Below, one piece after another: positions 1 to 8,393 of a DNA stretch of 64,000 bases; within the stretch, counting starts at the first letter, position 1, and each line of letters opens with the position of its first letter. Below the pieces are notes generated by a model. That model was not told the DNA's origin. It ran no database searches and saw nothing but the letters and a program-made list of their open reading frames with translations. The translations under genes and the position numbers were made by a program. Source of the DNA: Fodinibacter sp963763015 (lineage in GTDB: Bacteria > Actinomycetota > Actinomycetes > Actinomycetales > Dermatophilaceae). Location of the stretch: assembly GCA_963763015.1 (NCBI GenBank), contig CAVXML010000009.1, forward strand, positions 434,001-498,000, in the 5' to 3' direction.

Positions 1-933
1 GGTGGCCGTGGCGACGACCGGCAGCTCGCAGGCCATCGCCTCGAGGTTGACGATGCCGAGGGGCTCGTACACCGACGGACAGACGAACACCGTGGCGCCG
101 CTCAGCATGGCCACGACCTCGTTCCGGGGCAGCATCGTCGGCACCCACACCACGCCGTCGCGGGACTCGCGCAGGCCCTCGATGAGGTGCTCCACCTCGG
201 CCTGGATCTCCGGCGTGTCCGGCGCCCCGGCGAGGAGGACCAGCTGGACCTCCGGGGGGAGCTCGGCCGCGGCCCGCAGGAGGTACGGGAGGCCCTTCTG
301 GCGGGTCATGCGGCCGACGAAGATGACACTGGGCCGGTCCGGGTCGACACCGTGCCGGCGGACGATGTCCTCGTCCGGCTCGCGCTGCCAGAGCTGGGAG
401 TCGATGCCGTTGTGGACCACCTTCACCTTGTCGGGGTCCACCGAGGGGTAGGAGCGCAGGATGTCCTCGCGCATGCCCGCGCTCACGGCGACCACGGCGT
501 CGGCGGCCTCGTAGGCGGTGCGTTCAACCCAGGACGACACGCGGTACCCCCCGCCGAGCTGCTCGGCCTTCCAGGGCCGCATGGGCTCGAGGCTGTGCGC
601 GGTGAGCACGTGCGGGATGTCGCCCATGAGGCTCGCGAGGTGGCCCCCCATGTTGGCGTACCACGTGTGGGAGTGCACGAGGTCGGCTCCCTCGCAGGCG
701 GCGGCGAGGGACAGGTCGACCCCCAGCGTGGTCAGGGCGGCGTTGGCGCCGGAGAGCTCGGCGAGGTCGGGGTGGCCCGTGGTGCCGTCCTCGTCGCGCG
801 GCTCCCCGAAGGCGTGCACCCGCACGTCGAGGTCTCCCCGCTGGCGCAGGGCCCGAACGAGCTCGGTCACGTGGACGCCGGCCCCGCCGTAGATGGCCGG
901 CGGGTACTCCTTGGTGAGGATGTCGATGCGCAC
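1..933 (-). CDS. glgA: Glycogen synthase, actinobacterial type (C-terminus cut by window edge)
   Basis: GT-B glycosyltransferase that extends alpha-1,4-glucan from a sugar nucleotide in the cytoplasm. 311 codons are visible and the rest lies beyond position 1. The N-terminus has the glycine-rich acceptor loop KEYPPAIYGGAGVHVTEL. Near the cut end PSVYEPLGIVNLEAMAC carries the E-x7-E donor-site motif. A linker VVHNGID and the strand VIFVGRMTRQKG precede it. This matches the Corynebacterium-type GlgA family (knowledge). The GTG start at 933 is chosen because the protein then opens directly with the first beta strand and a TAGGGT hexamer ends 8 bases upstream. It is divergent from glgC, a usual pairing. 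A related mannosyl- or maltose-1-phosphate-forming glucosyltransferase (GlgM) is a possible alternative. Confidence 0.9.
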   Translation of the reverse strand, partial: MRIDILTKEYPPAIYGGAGVHVTELVRALRQRGDLDVRVHAFGEPRDEDGTTGHPDLAELSGANAALTTLGVDLSLAAACEGADLVHSHTWYANMGGHLASLMGDIPHVLTAHSLEPMRPWKAEQLGGGYRVSSWVERTAYEAADAVVAVSAGMREDILRSYPSVDPDKVKVVHNGIDSQLWQREPDEDIVRRHGVDPDRPSVIFVGRMTRQKGLPYLLRAAAELPPEVQLVLLAGAPDTPEIQAEVEHLIEGLRESRDGVVWVPTMLPRNEVVAMLSGATVFVCPSVYEPLGIVNLEAMACELPVVATAT

Positions 934-941
934 GGAAAGCC

Positions 942-947
942 ACCCTA
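942..947 (-). promoter_or_regulatory. Candidate -10 box of glgA (leaderless)
   Basis: TAGGGT on the minus strand, 8 bases before the GTG of glgA. It fits the TANNNT-N6-8-start pattern seen at many genes of this window, so the mRNA probably begins at or next to the start codon. No clear -35 is visible. Confidence 0.45.
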
Positions 948-984
948 CTGAGGACGTCGCCTCCCGGCAGGGGTGCCGACCCAA

Positions 985-990
985 TAGCGT
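985..990 (+). promoter_or_regulatory. Candidate -10 box of glgC (leaderless)
   Basis: TAGCGT followed by six bases and ATG at 997. This spacing favours the ATG at 997 over the in-frame GTG at 991, which directly abuts the hexamer. Confidence 0.5.
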
Positions 991-996
991 GTGGCC

Positions 997-2250
997 ATGG
1001 CGTACCGCAGCGGAGGTCCCAAGGTCCTGGTCATCGTCCTCGCGGGAGGAGAGGGCAAGCGGTTGATGCCGCTCACGGCCGACCGGGCCAAGCCCGCCGT
1101 GCCGTTCGGTGGCATCTACCGCCTCATCGACTTCGCCCTCTCGAACGTCGTCAACTCCGGCTACCTCAAGGTGGTCGTCCTCACGCAGTACAAGTCGCAC
1201 AGCCTCGACCGGCACGTGACGCGGACCTGGCGGATGTCGACGATGCTGGGCAACTACGTCGCGCCGATCCCGGCGCAGCAGCGCATCGACAAGTCCTGGT
1301 ACCAGGGCAGCGCCGACGCGATCTACCAGAGCCTCAACACGATCAACGACGAGAAGCCCGACATCGTCGTCGTCGTCGGGGCCGACCACGTCTACCGGAT
1401 GGACTTCTCCCAGATGGTGGAGCAGCACCTCGAGTCGGGAGCCGGCGTGACCGTCGCCGCGATCCGGCAGCCCCGGTCGACGTCGGACCAGTTCGGGGTC
1501 ATCGACGTGGTGCCGGACGACCCCATGCGGATCCGTGCCTTCCTCGAGAAGCCCACCGACCCGGAGGGGCTCCCCGACTCCCCCGACGAGATCCTCGCCA
1601 GCATGGGCAACTACGTCTTCGACGCCGACGTGCTGACCGACGCGGTGACCGAGGACGCCGCCCGCGAGGGCTCGATGCACGACATGGGCGGCGACCTCGT
1701 GCCGGCGCTCGTCGCGGAGGGCTCGGCCCACACCTACGACTTCAAGAACAACGTCATCCCGGGCGGCACGGAACGCGACATGGGCTACTGGCGTGACGTC
1801 GGGACGATGGACTCCTACTTCGACGCGCACATGGACCTCGTCTCCATCCACCCCGTCTTCAACCTCTACAACTACGACTGGCCCATCTACACCTCGTACG
1901 GGCCCTACCCCCCGGCCAAGTTCGTCCACGGCCACCACGGCAGGTTCGGCGAGGCGCTGAACTCCGCCGTCTCGCCGGGGGTCGTCATCTCCGGTGCGCG
2001 GGTGAACGGCTCGGTCATCTCCCCCGACGTCCACGTGCACAGCTACACCGAGATCGACTCCAGCGTCATCCTCGACGGGGTCCAGATCGGCCGGAACTGC
2101 ACGATCCAACGGGCGGTCATCGACAAGAACGCCGTCATCCCGGACGGCACGTCGATCGGCGTCGACCCCGAGCGCGACCGTGAGCGCGGGTTCTCCGTCA
2201 CCGACTCCGGCATCACCGTCATCGGCAAGGGCGTGGTGGTGACCCGGTGA
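997..2250 (+). CDS. glgC: Glucose-1-phosphate adenylyltransferase
   Basis: Makes ADP-glucose from ATP and glucose-1-phosphate, the committed step of bacterial glycogen synthesis. The nucleotidyltransferase signature LAGGEGKRLMPLT lies near residues 16-28, followed by AKPAVPFGG. YQGSADAIYQ and GADHVYRMD are the sugar-phosphate and metal-site motifs. The C-terminal third is a left-handed beta-helix with hexapeptide-like repeats. Length is 417 aa, near the usual 400-430. An in-frame GTG at 991 is the alternative start. It diverges from glgA over 63 bases, so both glycogen genes can share control. The next gene overlaps its stop in a GTGA junction. Confidence 0.95.
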   Translation: MAYRSGGPKVLVIVLAGGEGKRLMPLTADRAKPAVPFGGIYRLIDFALSNVVNSGYLKVVVLTQYKSHSLDRHVTRTWRMSTMLGNYVAPIPAQQRIDKSWYQGSADAIYQSLNTINDEKPDIVVVVGADHVYRMDFSQMVEQHLESGAGVTVAAIRQPRSTSDQFGVIDVVPDDPMRIRAFLEKPTDPEGLPDSPDEILASMGNYVFDADVLTDAVTEDAAREGSMHDMGGDLVPALVAEGSAHTYDFKNNVIPGGTERDMGYWRDVGTMDSYFDAHMDLVSIHPVFNLYNYDWPIYTSYGPYPPAKFVHGHHGRFGEALNSAVSPGVVISGARVNGSVISPDVHVHSYTEIDSSVILDGVQIGRNCTIQRAVIDKNAVIPDGTSIGVDPERDRERGFSVTDSGITVIGKGVVVTR

Positions 2251-3062
2251 GCGGCCCTGGCCGCCCGATCCGGATCGGGGCGCAGCTCCAGCCCCAGCAC
2301 GCCTCCTACGCCGACATCCGCCGGGCGTGCGCCGACATGGAGGAGCTCGGGGTCGACGTCCTGTTCAACTGGGACCACTTCTACCCGCTCAACGGCCCCC
2401 GCGACGGCGCCCACTTCGAGTGCTGGACCATGCTGGCGGCCTGGGCCGAGGCGACCGAGCGGGTCGAGATCGGTGCGCTGGTGACATGCAACAGCTACCG
2501 CAACCCCCAGCTCCTCGCCGACATGGCCCGCACGGTCGACCACATCAGCGACGGGCGGCTGATCCTGGGCATCGGGTCGGGGTGGTTCGAGCGCGACTAC
2601 CTCGAGTACGGCTTCGACTTCGGCACGGCGGGCGGGCGGCTGGACGCCCTCGCCCGCGACCTGCCGCTCGTCAAGGAACGGTGGGCCAAGCTGAACCCGG
2701 CCCCGACCCGGGACATCCCGGTGCTCATCGGTGGCGGGGGTGAGCGCAAGACCCTGCGGATCGTCGCGCAGCACGCCGACATCTGGCACGGTTTCGGAGG
2801 ACCCGACACGATCGCGCACAAGCACGCCGTCCTCGACGAGTGGTGCGCCCGGGTCGGCCGCGACCCGGCAGAGATCGAGCGCTCGGCGGGCGTGTCGGCG
2901 CGGCCGGGGCGGTACCCCGAGGACGTCCCCGACTATGCCGCCGCCGCCGAGAACCTGTACGCCGTGGGCACCCGGCTGTTCACGCTCGGTCTCTCCGGCC
3001 CGGGGTACGACAGGGGTCCGGTCCGCGACCTCGTGGCGTGGCGGGACGCCCACGCCGGTTAG
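2247..3062 (+). CDS. LLM-class F420-dependent oxidoreductase
   Basis: Luciferase-like (beta/alpha)8 barrel oxidoreductase of 271 aa, of the F420-using subfamily common in actinobacteria (family knowledge; the substrate is unknown). Typical segments are FNWDHFYPL near residue 39, ALVTCNSYRNP, the substrate-loop HISDGRLILGIGSGWFERDY, and PVLIGGGGERKTLRIVAQ toward the C-terminus. The GTG start overlaps the glgC TGA, so translation is probably coupled to glgC. No glycogen role follows from the fold. An FMN-dependent cofactor preference cannot be excluded from sequence alone. Confidence 0.85.
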   Translation: MSGPGRPIRIGAQLQPQHASYADIRRACADMEELGVDVLFNWDHFYPLNGPRDGAHFECWTMLAAWAEATERVEIGALVTCNSYRNPQLLADMARTVDHISDGRLILGIGSGWFERDYLEYGFDFGTAGGRLDALARDLPLVKERWAKLNPAPTRDIPVLIGGGGERKTLRIVAQHADIWHGFGGPDTIAHKHAVLDEWCARVGRDPAEIERSAGVSARPGRYPEDVPDYAAAAENLYAVGTRLFTLGLSGPGYDRGPVRDLVAWRDAHAG

Positions 3063-3065
3063 CCT
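3060..3065 (+). promoter_or_regulatory. Candidate -10 box of serB (leaderless)
   Basis: TAGCCT, whose first three bases are the stop codon of the upstream oxidoreductase. Six bases separate it from the GTG of serB. Confidence 0.5.
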
Positions 3066-3071
3066 TCAGGC

Positions 3072-4304
3072 GTGTCCGCAGCCCCCACCGCCCCGCCGCC
3101 GGCGCCGCTGCCCGACCCCGACGCGCGGACCCTGCTCGTCACCCTCGACGGACCCGACCGACCCGGGGTGACCAAGGTCCTCTTCGAGGCGGCATCCACG
3201 GTGGGCGCCGAGGTCCTCGACCTCGAGCAGGTCGTCGTGCGCGGGCACCTGGCGCTGTCGATCCTGCTCTCGCCGGGGCGTGACGAGAACGTGCTCGTCG
3301 ACCGGCTCACCCGGGCGGGTGAGGGCCTCGGGCTGCGGGTCGACGTCGAGGTGGGTCGCGGTGACAACGCGCCGCGGCGCACCGGGCGCGCCGCCGTCGT
3401 GGTCATGGGCGCGCCGCTCGAGACCTACCACGTCGCGGCGGTGGCCGCGGCGATCGCCGAGCACGGGGCCAACATCGACCGCATCCGCCGCCTCTCGAGG
3501 TACCCGGTGACCACCGTGGAGCTCGACGTGTCGGGCGCCGAGCTCGCCGACCTGCGCCACGACCTCGCCATGGTCTCGCACACGGTGGGAGCCGACATCG
3601 CGGTGGCCCAGGCGGGGCTGGCCCGTCGCGGTGGCCGACTGGTCGTCATGGACGTCGACTCCACGCTCATCCAGGAGGAGGTCATCGAGCTGCTGGCGGC
3701 GCACGCCGGCCGGGCCACCGAGGTGGCGGCGGTGACCGAGTCCGCGATGCGCGGCGAGCTCGACTTCACGCAGAGCCTGCACGCCCGGGTGGCGACCCTG
3801 GCCGGCCTTCCCGAGTCCGTCCTGGACGACGTGCGGGATGCCGTGCGGCTCACCCCGGGCGCACGGACCCTGATCCGTACCCTGAAGCGGCTCGGCTTCA
3901 CGGTGGGCCTGGTCTCCGGGGGGTTCGTCGAGGTCATCCAGCCCCTGGCGGTGGAGCTCGGGGTGCACCACGTGCGCGCCAACCGGCTCGAGGTCGTCGA
4001 CGGCCACCTCACCGGTCGGGTCCTCGGAGGGGTCGTCGACCGCGAGGCGAAGGCGGCCGCGCTCCGCGAGTTCGCAACGCTGGAGGGTCTCCCGCTGAGC
4101 CGGACGGTCGCCATCGGTGACGGCGCCAACGACCTCGACATGCTGGCCGTGGCCGGCCTGGGGGTGGCGTTCAACGCCAAGCCGGTCGTGCGTCGGCAGG
4201 CAGACACCGCCGTCAACGTGCCGTACCTCGATGCGGTCCTCTTCCTCCTCGGCATCTCCCGCGAGGAGATCGAGGACGCGGACGCGGACGACGGCCCGCA
4301 CTAG
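3072..4304 (+). CDS. serB: Phosphoserine phosphatase with two ACT domains (SerB2 type)
   Basis: Dephosphorylates 3-phosphoserine in the last step of serine synthesis. Domain order: an N-terminal ACT domain (about residues 18-95, TLLVTLDGPDRPGVTKVLFE), a second ACT-like domain (about 98-180), then a HAD domain from about 190. The catalytic loop is VMDVDSTLIQEEV with the nucleophilic Asp. GLVSGGF gives motif II and IGDGANDLDMLAVAG gives motif IV. At 410 aa it matches mycobacterial SerB2, where the ACT domains bind serine for feedback control (family knowledge). The GTG at 3072 is set by a TAGCCT hexamer six bases upstream. Confidence 0.93.
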   Translation: MSAAPTAPPPAPLPDPDARTLLVTLDGPDRPGVTKVLFEAASTVGAEVLDLEQVVVRGHLALSILLSPGRDENVLVDRLTRAGEGLGLRVDVEVGRGDNAPRRTGRAAVVVMGAPLETYHVAAVAAAIAEHGANIDRIRRLSRYPVTTVELDVSGAELADLRHDLAMVSHTVGADIAVAQAGLARRGGRLVVMDVDSTLIQEEVIELLAAHAGRATEVAAVTESAMRGELDFTQSLHARVATLAGLPESVLDDVRDAVRLTPGARTLIRTLKRLGFTVGLVSGGFVEVIQPLAVELGVHHVRANRLEVVDGHLTGRVLGGVVDREAKAAALREFATLEGLPLSRTVAIGDGANDLDMLAVAGLGVAFNAKPVVRRQADTAVNVPYLDAVLFLLGISREEIEDADADDGPH

Positions 4305-4307
4305 GCT
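4302..4307 (+). promoter_or_regulatory. Candidate -10 box of cphB (leaderless)
   Basis: TAGGCT overlapping the serB stop codon, followed by six bases and the GTG of the cyanophycinase gene. The same arrangement as at serB. Confidence 0.5.
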
Positions 4308-4313
4308 GACCGC

Positions 4314-5171
4314 GTGCCCCGCCACCCCTCCGCGCCACCCACGCTCTTCGTCGTCGGAGGGGCCGAGGACCGGGTCGGCAGGGTCTCCCTGCTGCGGCGG
4401 TTCGTCAAGCTGGCCGGCGGGCGCACGGCACGGCTCGTCGTGGTCCCCACCGCATCGTCGTTCCAGGACGGAGTGGTCGCCTCGTACACCGAGGTCTTCG
4501 AACGCCTCGGGGCGTCCGACGTGCGGGTGGTCAACCCGGACACCCGGGACGAGGCGCACGACCCCGAGGCGGTGCGCACGGTCGACGAGGCCACCGGGGT
4601 GTTCTTCACCGGCGGCAGCCAGCTGCGGCTCTCCCAGCTCATCCCCGGGACGCCGCTCGGCGCGGCCGTGCACCGAGCCCACGACCGCGGCTGCGTCGTC
4701 GGCGGAACCTCGGCCGGGGCCTCGATCATGTCCGACTTCATGATCTCCATGGGTGACGAGGGCGTCACCCCCAGGCAACGGGCCAGCCAGCTCACCGCCG
4801 GACTGGGGCTCCTGCCCGGCGTCGTGATCGACCAGCACTTCGACCAGCGTTCACGCTACGGCCGCCTCCTGTCCGTGGTGGCCTCCTCCCCGCACCTGCT
4901 CGGGCTGGGCATCGACGAGGACACCGCCGTCGTGGTGCGGGACCGGCGGGAGTCCACCGTCCTCGGCAGCGGTGCCGTCTTCGTCCTCGACTGCGCGAAG
5001 GCACGTACGGATGCCGCCGAGGCCAGGGCCGGCGCCCCCGTGCTCGTCTCGGGGGCCACCATCCACACCCTGCCGGCCGGCGCCACGTTCGACCTCGTCG
5101 AGCGCCGGCTCACCGGCTTCGTCGAGCAGCACCGCGACCCGCTCATAGCGTTGGCCGCCGCCAAGGCCTGA
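4314..5171 (+). CDS. cphB: Cyanophycinase (peptidase S51)
   Basis: Serine-type exopeptidase that cuts the cyanophycin polymer (aspartate backbone with arginine side chains) into beta-Asp-Arg dipeptides. The nucleophile elbow GGTSAGAS (about residues 130-137) holds the catalytic Ser. FVVGGAEDR near the N-terminus and FFTGGSQLRLSQL are family motifs, as is GLGLLPGVVIDQHFDQRSR. 285 aa is normal for the family and no signal peptide is seen, so it acts in the cytoplasm. It lies 39 bases before cphA on the same strand, which makes the functional assignment firm. No isoaspartyl dipeptidase gene, needed for the next step, lies in the window. Confidence 0.93.
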   Translation: MPRHPSAPPTLFVVGGAEDRVGRVSLLRRFVKLAGGRTARLVVVPTASSFQDGVVASYTEVFERLGASDVRVVNPDTRDEAHDPEAVRTVDEATGVFFTGGSQLRLSQLIPGTPLGAAVHRAHDRGCVVGGTSAGASIMSDFMISMGDEGVTPRQRASQLTAGLGLLPGVVIDQHFDQRSRYGRLLSVVASSPHLLGLGIDEDTAVVVRDRRESTVLGSGAVFVLDCAKARTDAAEARAGAPVLVSGATIHTLPAGATFDLVERRLTGFVEQHRDPLIALAAAKA

Positions 5172-5210
5172 GGGCCGGCCCCGCCCACCCGCCCCCGAGG
5201 AGAACAGCCG

Positions 5211-8200
5211 ATGGACCGCCCGACCCCGACCGGCCCCCCCGCGCCCGACCTGCGGATCCTCGAGTCCCGGGTGTACCGGGGCGGGAACATCTGGTCCTAC
5301 GAGCCGGCGGTGCACCTCGTCCTCGACCTCGGCGTGCTGGAGGGCTACCCCACCGACACCCTTCCCGGCTTCACCGACCGCCTGGTCGAGCTCCTCCCCC
5401 GGCTGGAGAACCACACCTGCTCCAAGGGCGTCAAGGGCGGGTTCGTGCAGCGGTTGCGCGAGGGGACCTGGCTGGGCCACGTCTCCGAGCACGTCGCTCT
5501 CCAGCTCCAGCAGGAGGCGGGGCACGACCTGCGTCGGGGCAAGACCCGGATGGTCAAGGACCGCCCCGGGGTCTACAACGTCGTCTACGGCTACAACGAC
5601 GAGGCCGTGGGCCTCGCCGCCGGACGCCTCGCGGTGCGCCTGGTCAACCACCTGGTGCAGGCCGAGGAGGGCTTCGACTTCGCCGAGGAGCTGGAGCGCT
5701 TCCTGACCCGTGCCGAGCGCCAGGCCTTCGGGCCCTCCACCGCGGCCATCCTCGAGGAGGCGGTCAGCCGTGACATCCCGTACATCCGCCTCAACGAGGC
5801 CAGCCTCGTGCAGCTCGGCCAGGGCGTGCACCAGCAGCGCATCCGGGCGACGATGACGTCGAGGACGAGCGCGCTCGCCGTCGACATCGCGGGTGACAAG
5901 AACATGACGACTCGTCTGCTGGCGTCAGCCGGACTTCCCGTGCCCCGGCAGGAGACGGTCCGGTCGGCGGAGGGAGCCGTCGCGGGCGCCCGCCGGATCG
6001 GGTTCCCGGTCGTCGTGAAACCGCTCGACGGCAACCATGGTCGCGGCGTGTGCCTCGACCTCACGAGCGACGACGAGGTGCGCGAGGCCTTCGTCGTCGC
6101 CGAGGCGCAGTCCCGCCGAGGGTCCGTCATCGTCGAGTCGTTCGTCACCGGGCGGGACTACCGCTGCCTCATCGTCGGGGGCCGGATGCAGGCGATCGCG
6201 GAGCGGGTCCCCGCGCACGTGACGGGCGACGGCATCCACACGGTCCGTGAGCTCGTGGAGCTGACCAACGCGGACCCGCGCCGCGGGGTCGGGCACGAGA
6301 AGGTCCTGACCCGGATCACGCTCGACGAGGCGGCCGAGGCGCTCGTCCGCGACCAGGGGTCAGGGCTGGACGACGTGCCGCCACCCGAGGCCCAGGTCAA
6401 GCTCGCCCTCACCGGCAACATGTCGACGGGCGGCATCTCGGTCGACCGCACCTTCGACGCCCACCCGGACAACATCGAGATCGCCGAGGAGGCCGCCCGG
6501 CTCATCGGTCTCGACGTCGCCGGCATCGACTTCATCTGCCCGGACATCGCCTCCCCCGTGCGCGAGACCGGAGGGGCGATCTGCGAGGTCAACGCCGCAC
6601 CAGGGTTCCGCATGCACACGCACCCGACGATCGGCGAACCGCAGTACATCGCCAAGCCGGTCGTCGACCTGCTGTTCCCGCCCGGCGCCCCGTCGCGGGT
6701 TCCCATCGTCTCCGTGACGGGGACCAACGGGAAGACCACGACGTCGCGGATGATCGCCCACATCATGAAGGGCGTCGGCCGGCAGGTGGGGATGACCTCG
6801 ACCGACGGCATCGTCATCGACGAGCGGCTCGTCGTGAAGTCGGACGCCAGCGGGCCACGCTCGGCCGGCATGGTGCTCCAGAACCCGCGGGTCGACTTCG
6901 CCGTGATGGAGGTCGCAAGGGGCGGCATCCTGCGTGAAGGGCTCGGCTACGACCGCAACGACGTCGCCGTCGTCACGAACGTGCAGCCCGACCACCTCGG
7001 CATGCGTGGCATCGACACCCTCGAGCAGCTCGCCGAGGTGAAGGCGGTCGTCGTGGAGGCCGTCCCTCGGGACGGGTTCGCGGTCCTGAACGCCGACGAC
7101 CCCCTGGTGCGACGGATGCGCCGCCGGTGCTCGGGGTCGGTGGTGTGGTTCAGCCTCGACCAACCGGGCAGCGCCGTGCGTGAGCTCATCGACGACCACT
7201 GCCGGCGCGGAGGGCGCGCCGTCGTGCTCGACCGCACCGAGCGCGGCGACATGATCGTGATCCGGCATGGTCGTCGCTCGATGCAGCTCGCCTGGACGCA
7301 CCTGCTCCCCTCGTCATTCGGTGGCACGGCCCTGTTCAACGTCGCGAACGCCATGGCCGCCGCGGGGGCGGCGTTCGCCAGCGGCGCCGGGCTGCACGAG
7401 ATCCGCCAGGGCCTGCGCACCTTCACGACGTCGTACTACCTCTCCCCCGGTCGCATGAACCAGGTCAACGTGCACAACATCGACGTGATCGTCGACTACT
7501 GCCACAACGCCCCCGGCATGCGGGTGCTCGGTGAGTTCCTGGAGCGGTACGCGACCCTCAAGGACGGCCAGGCAGACCTCGGCAAGATCTCGCGGATCGG
7601 CCTGATCGCGACGGCCGGCGACCGTCGCGAGGACGACATGCGAGAGCTCGGCTCGGTCGCCGCGGAGCACTTCGACGTCCTGATCGTGCGCGAGGACCAG
7701 CGCCTGCGGGGCCGGGAGCGCGGGTTCACCGCCGAGCGCGTCGCCGAGGGGGCGCGCAGCCGGGTCGGCCAGCCGGGGGTCCGGTGCCGCCAGGTCGAGG
7801 TGGTCCTCGACGAGACGGCCGCCGTGCGCCACGCCATGGCCAGGGCCAACCCGGGTGACATCGTCGTGCTCACCGTCGACCAGCACGCCGCCGTCATGGC
7901 CGAGCTCGAGGACATGACCTCGCAGGCGCAGCCCGGGACCCACACCCGCGGCGGCCTCGGGGACCCCGACCTGGACTCGGGCGCCCTGCACGCCGAGGCG
8001 ACCGAGGCCGGGGACAGCGCGGCGCGCGACCTCGACCCGGTGGCGCCGCCCGCTCACCTGACCCGACCCGGGCCCTGGTCGGGTCGTCAGTCCGGCAGCT
8101 CGGCCGCGTACTCCCGCAGGGCACGCCGGTACAGCACCACGTCGGGGTCGCTGCTCGTCTCGGCCAGGGCGGTGAGGAGGTCGCGCAGCGCCGCGCCGGG

Positions 8201-8393
8201 GCGCCCCACGTCGTGCTCGACCAGGGCGCGGAAGGCCGCGACGCCGAGGCTCTCCGGATGCCGTACCGCCGCGTCCTCGATCACGGCGGCGGCTTCGCCG
8301 AGGCGCCCGAGGGTGCGCAGGCTCGAGGCCAGCTGGACCTGTGCCCGGTGCCGGTGCGGTTCCGGGAGACCGGCTGCCAGGGCCTGCTCGTAG
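5211..8393 (+). CDS. cphA: Cyanophycin synthetase (open C-terminal end)
   Basis: Builds cyanophycin by adding Asp to the backbone and Arg to its side chain at the expense of ATP. Order: an N-terminal domain (about 1-160), an ATP-grasp domain (about 200-490, VVVKPLDGNHGRGV), then a Mur-ligase-like domain with P-loop VTGTNGKTTTSRM near residue 503 and VDYCHNAPG. RBS GAGGAG precedes the ATG. Family members have roughly 870-950 residues, but this frame stays open for 1060. The last 110 codons cross a perfect hairpin (8060-8085) and run antisense through the neighbouring gene. A TGA in the next frame at 8059-8061 would give about 950 residues. A single-base frameshift near 8050 is therefore likely. 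Confidence 0.9.
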   Translation: MDRPTPTGPPAPDLRILESRVYRGGNIWSYEPAVHLVLDLGVLEGYPTDTLPGFTDRLVELLPRLENHTCSKGVKGGFVQRLREGTWLGHVSEHVALQLQQEAGHDLRRGKTRMVKDRPGVYNVVYGYNDEAVGLAAGRLAVRLVNHLVQAEEGFDFAEELERFLTRAERQAFGPSTAAILEEAVSRDIPYIRLNEASLVQLGQGVHQQRIRATMTSRTSALAVDIAGDKNMTTRLLASAGLPVPRQETVRSAEGAVAGARRIGFPVVVKPLDGNHGRGVCLDLTSDDEVREAFVVAEAQSRRGSVIVESFVTGRDYRCLIVGGRMQAIAERVPAHVTGDGIHTVRELVELTNADPRRGVGHEKVLTRITLDEAAEALVRDQGSGLDDVPPPEAQVKLALTGNMSTGGISVDRTFDAHPDNIEIAEEAARLIGLDVAGIDFICPDIASPVRETGGAICEVNAAPGFRMHTHPTIGEPQYIAKPVVDLLFPPGAPSRVPIVSVTGTNGKTTTSRMIAHIMKGVGRQVGMTSTDGIVIDERLVVKSDASGPRSAGMVLQNPRVDFAVMEVARGGILREGLGYDRNDVAVVTNVQPDHLGMRGIDTLEQLAEVKAVVVEAVPRDGFAVLNADDPLVRRMRRRCSGSVVWFSLDQPGSAVRELIDDHCRRGGRAVVLDRTERGDMIVIRHGRRSMQLAWTHLLPSSFGGTALFNVANAMAAAGAAFASGAGLHEIRQGLRTFTTSYYLSPGRMNQVNVHNIDVIVDYCHNAPGMRVLGEFLERYATLKDGQADLGKISRIGLIATAGDRREDDMRELGSVAAEHFDVLIVREDQRLRGRERGFTAERVAEGARSRVGQPGVRCRQVEVVLDETAAVRHAMARANPGDIVVLTVDQHAAVMAELEDMTSQAQPGTHTRGGLGDPDLDSGALHAEATEAGDSAARDLDPVAPPAHLTRPGPWSGRQSGSSAAYSRRARRYSTTSGSLLVSARAVRRSRSAAPGRPTSCSTRARKAATPRLSGCRTAASSITAAASPRRPRVRRLEASWTCARCRCGSGRPAARACS
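8060..8085. terminator. Bidirectional hairpin between cphA and the CphA-like gene
   Basis: Perfect 9-bp stem GACCCGACC (8060-8068) and GGTCGGGTC (8077-8085) with an 8-base loop. It lies two bases from the stop of the minus-strand gene and directly behind a TGA at 8059-8061 in the frame next to cphA. No T-run follows, which is common in actinobacterial terminators. Confidence 0.55.

Noticed and set aside
934..996. A riboswitch between glgA and glgC
   Set aside because: Only 63 bases separate the two starts and both appear leaderless, so there is no room for one.
3066..4838. 590-codon minus-strand open frame
   Set aside because: Antisense to serB and cphB.
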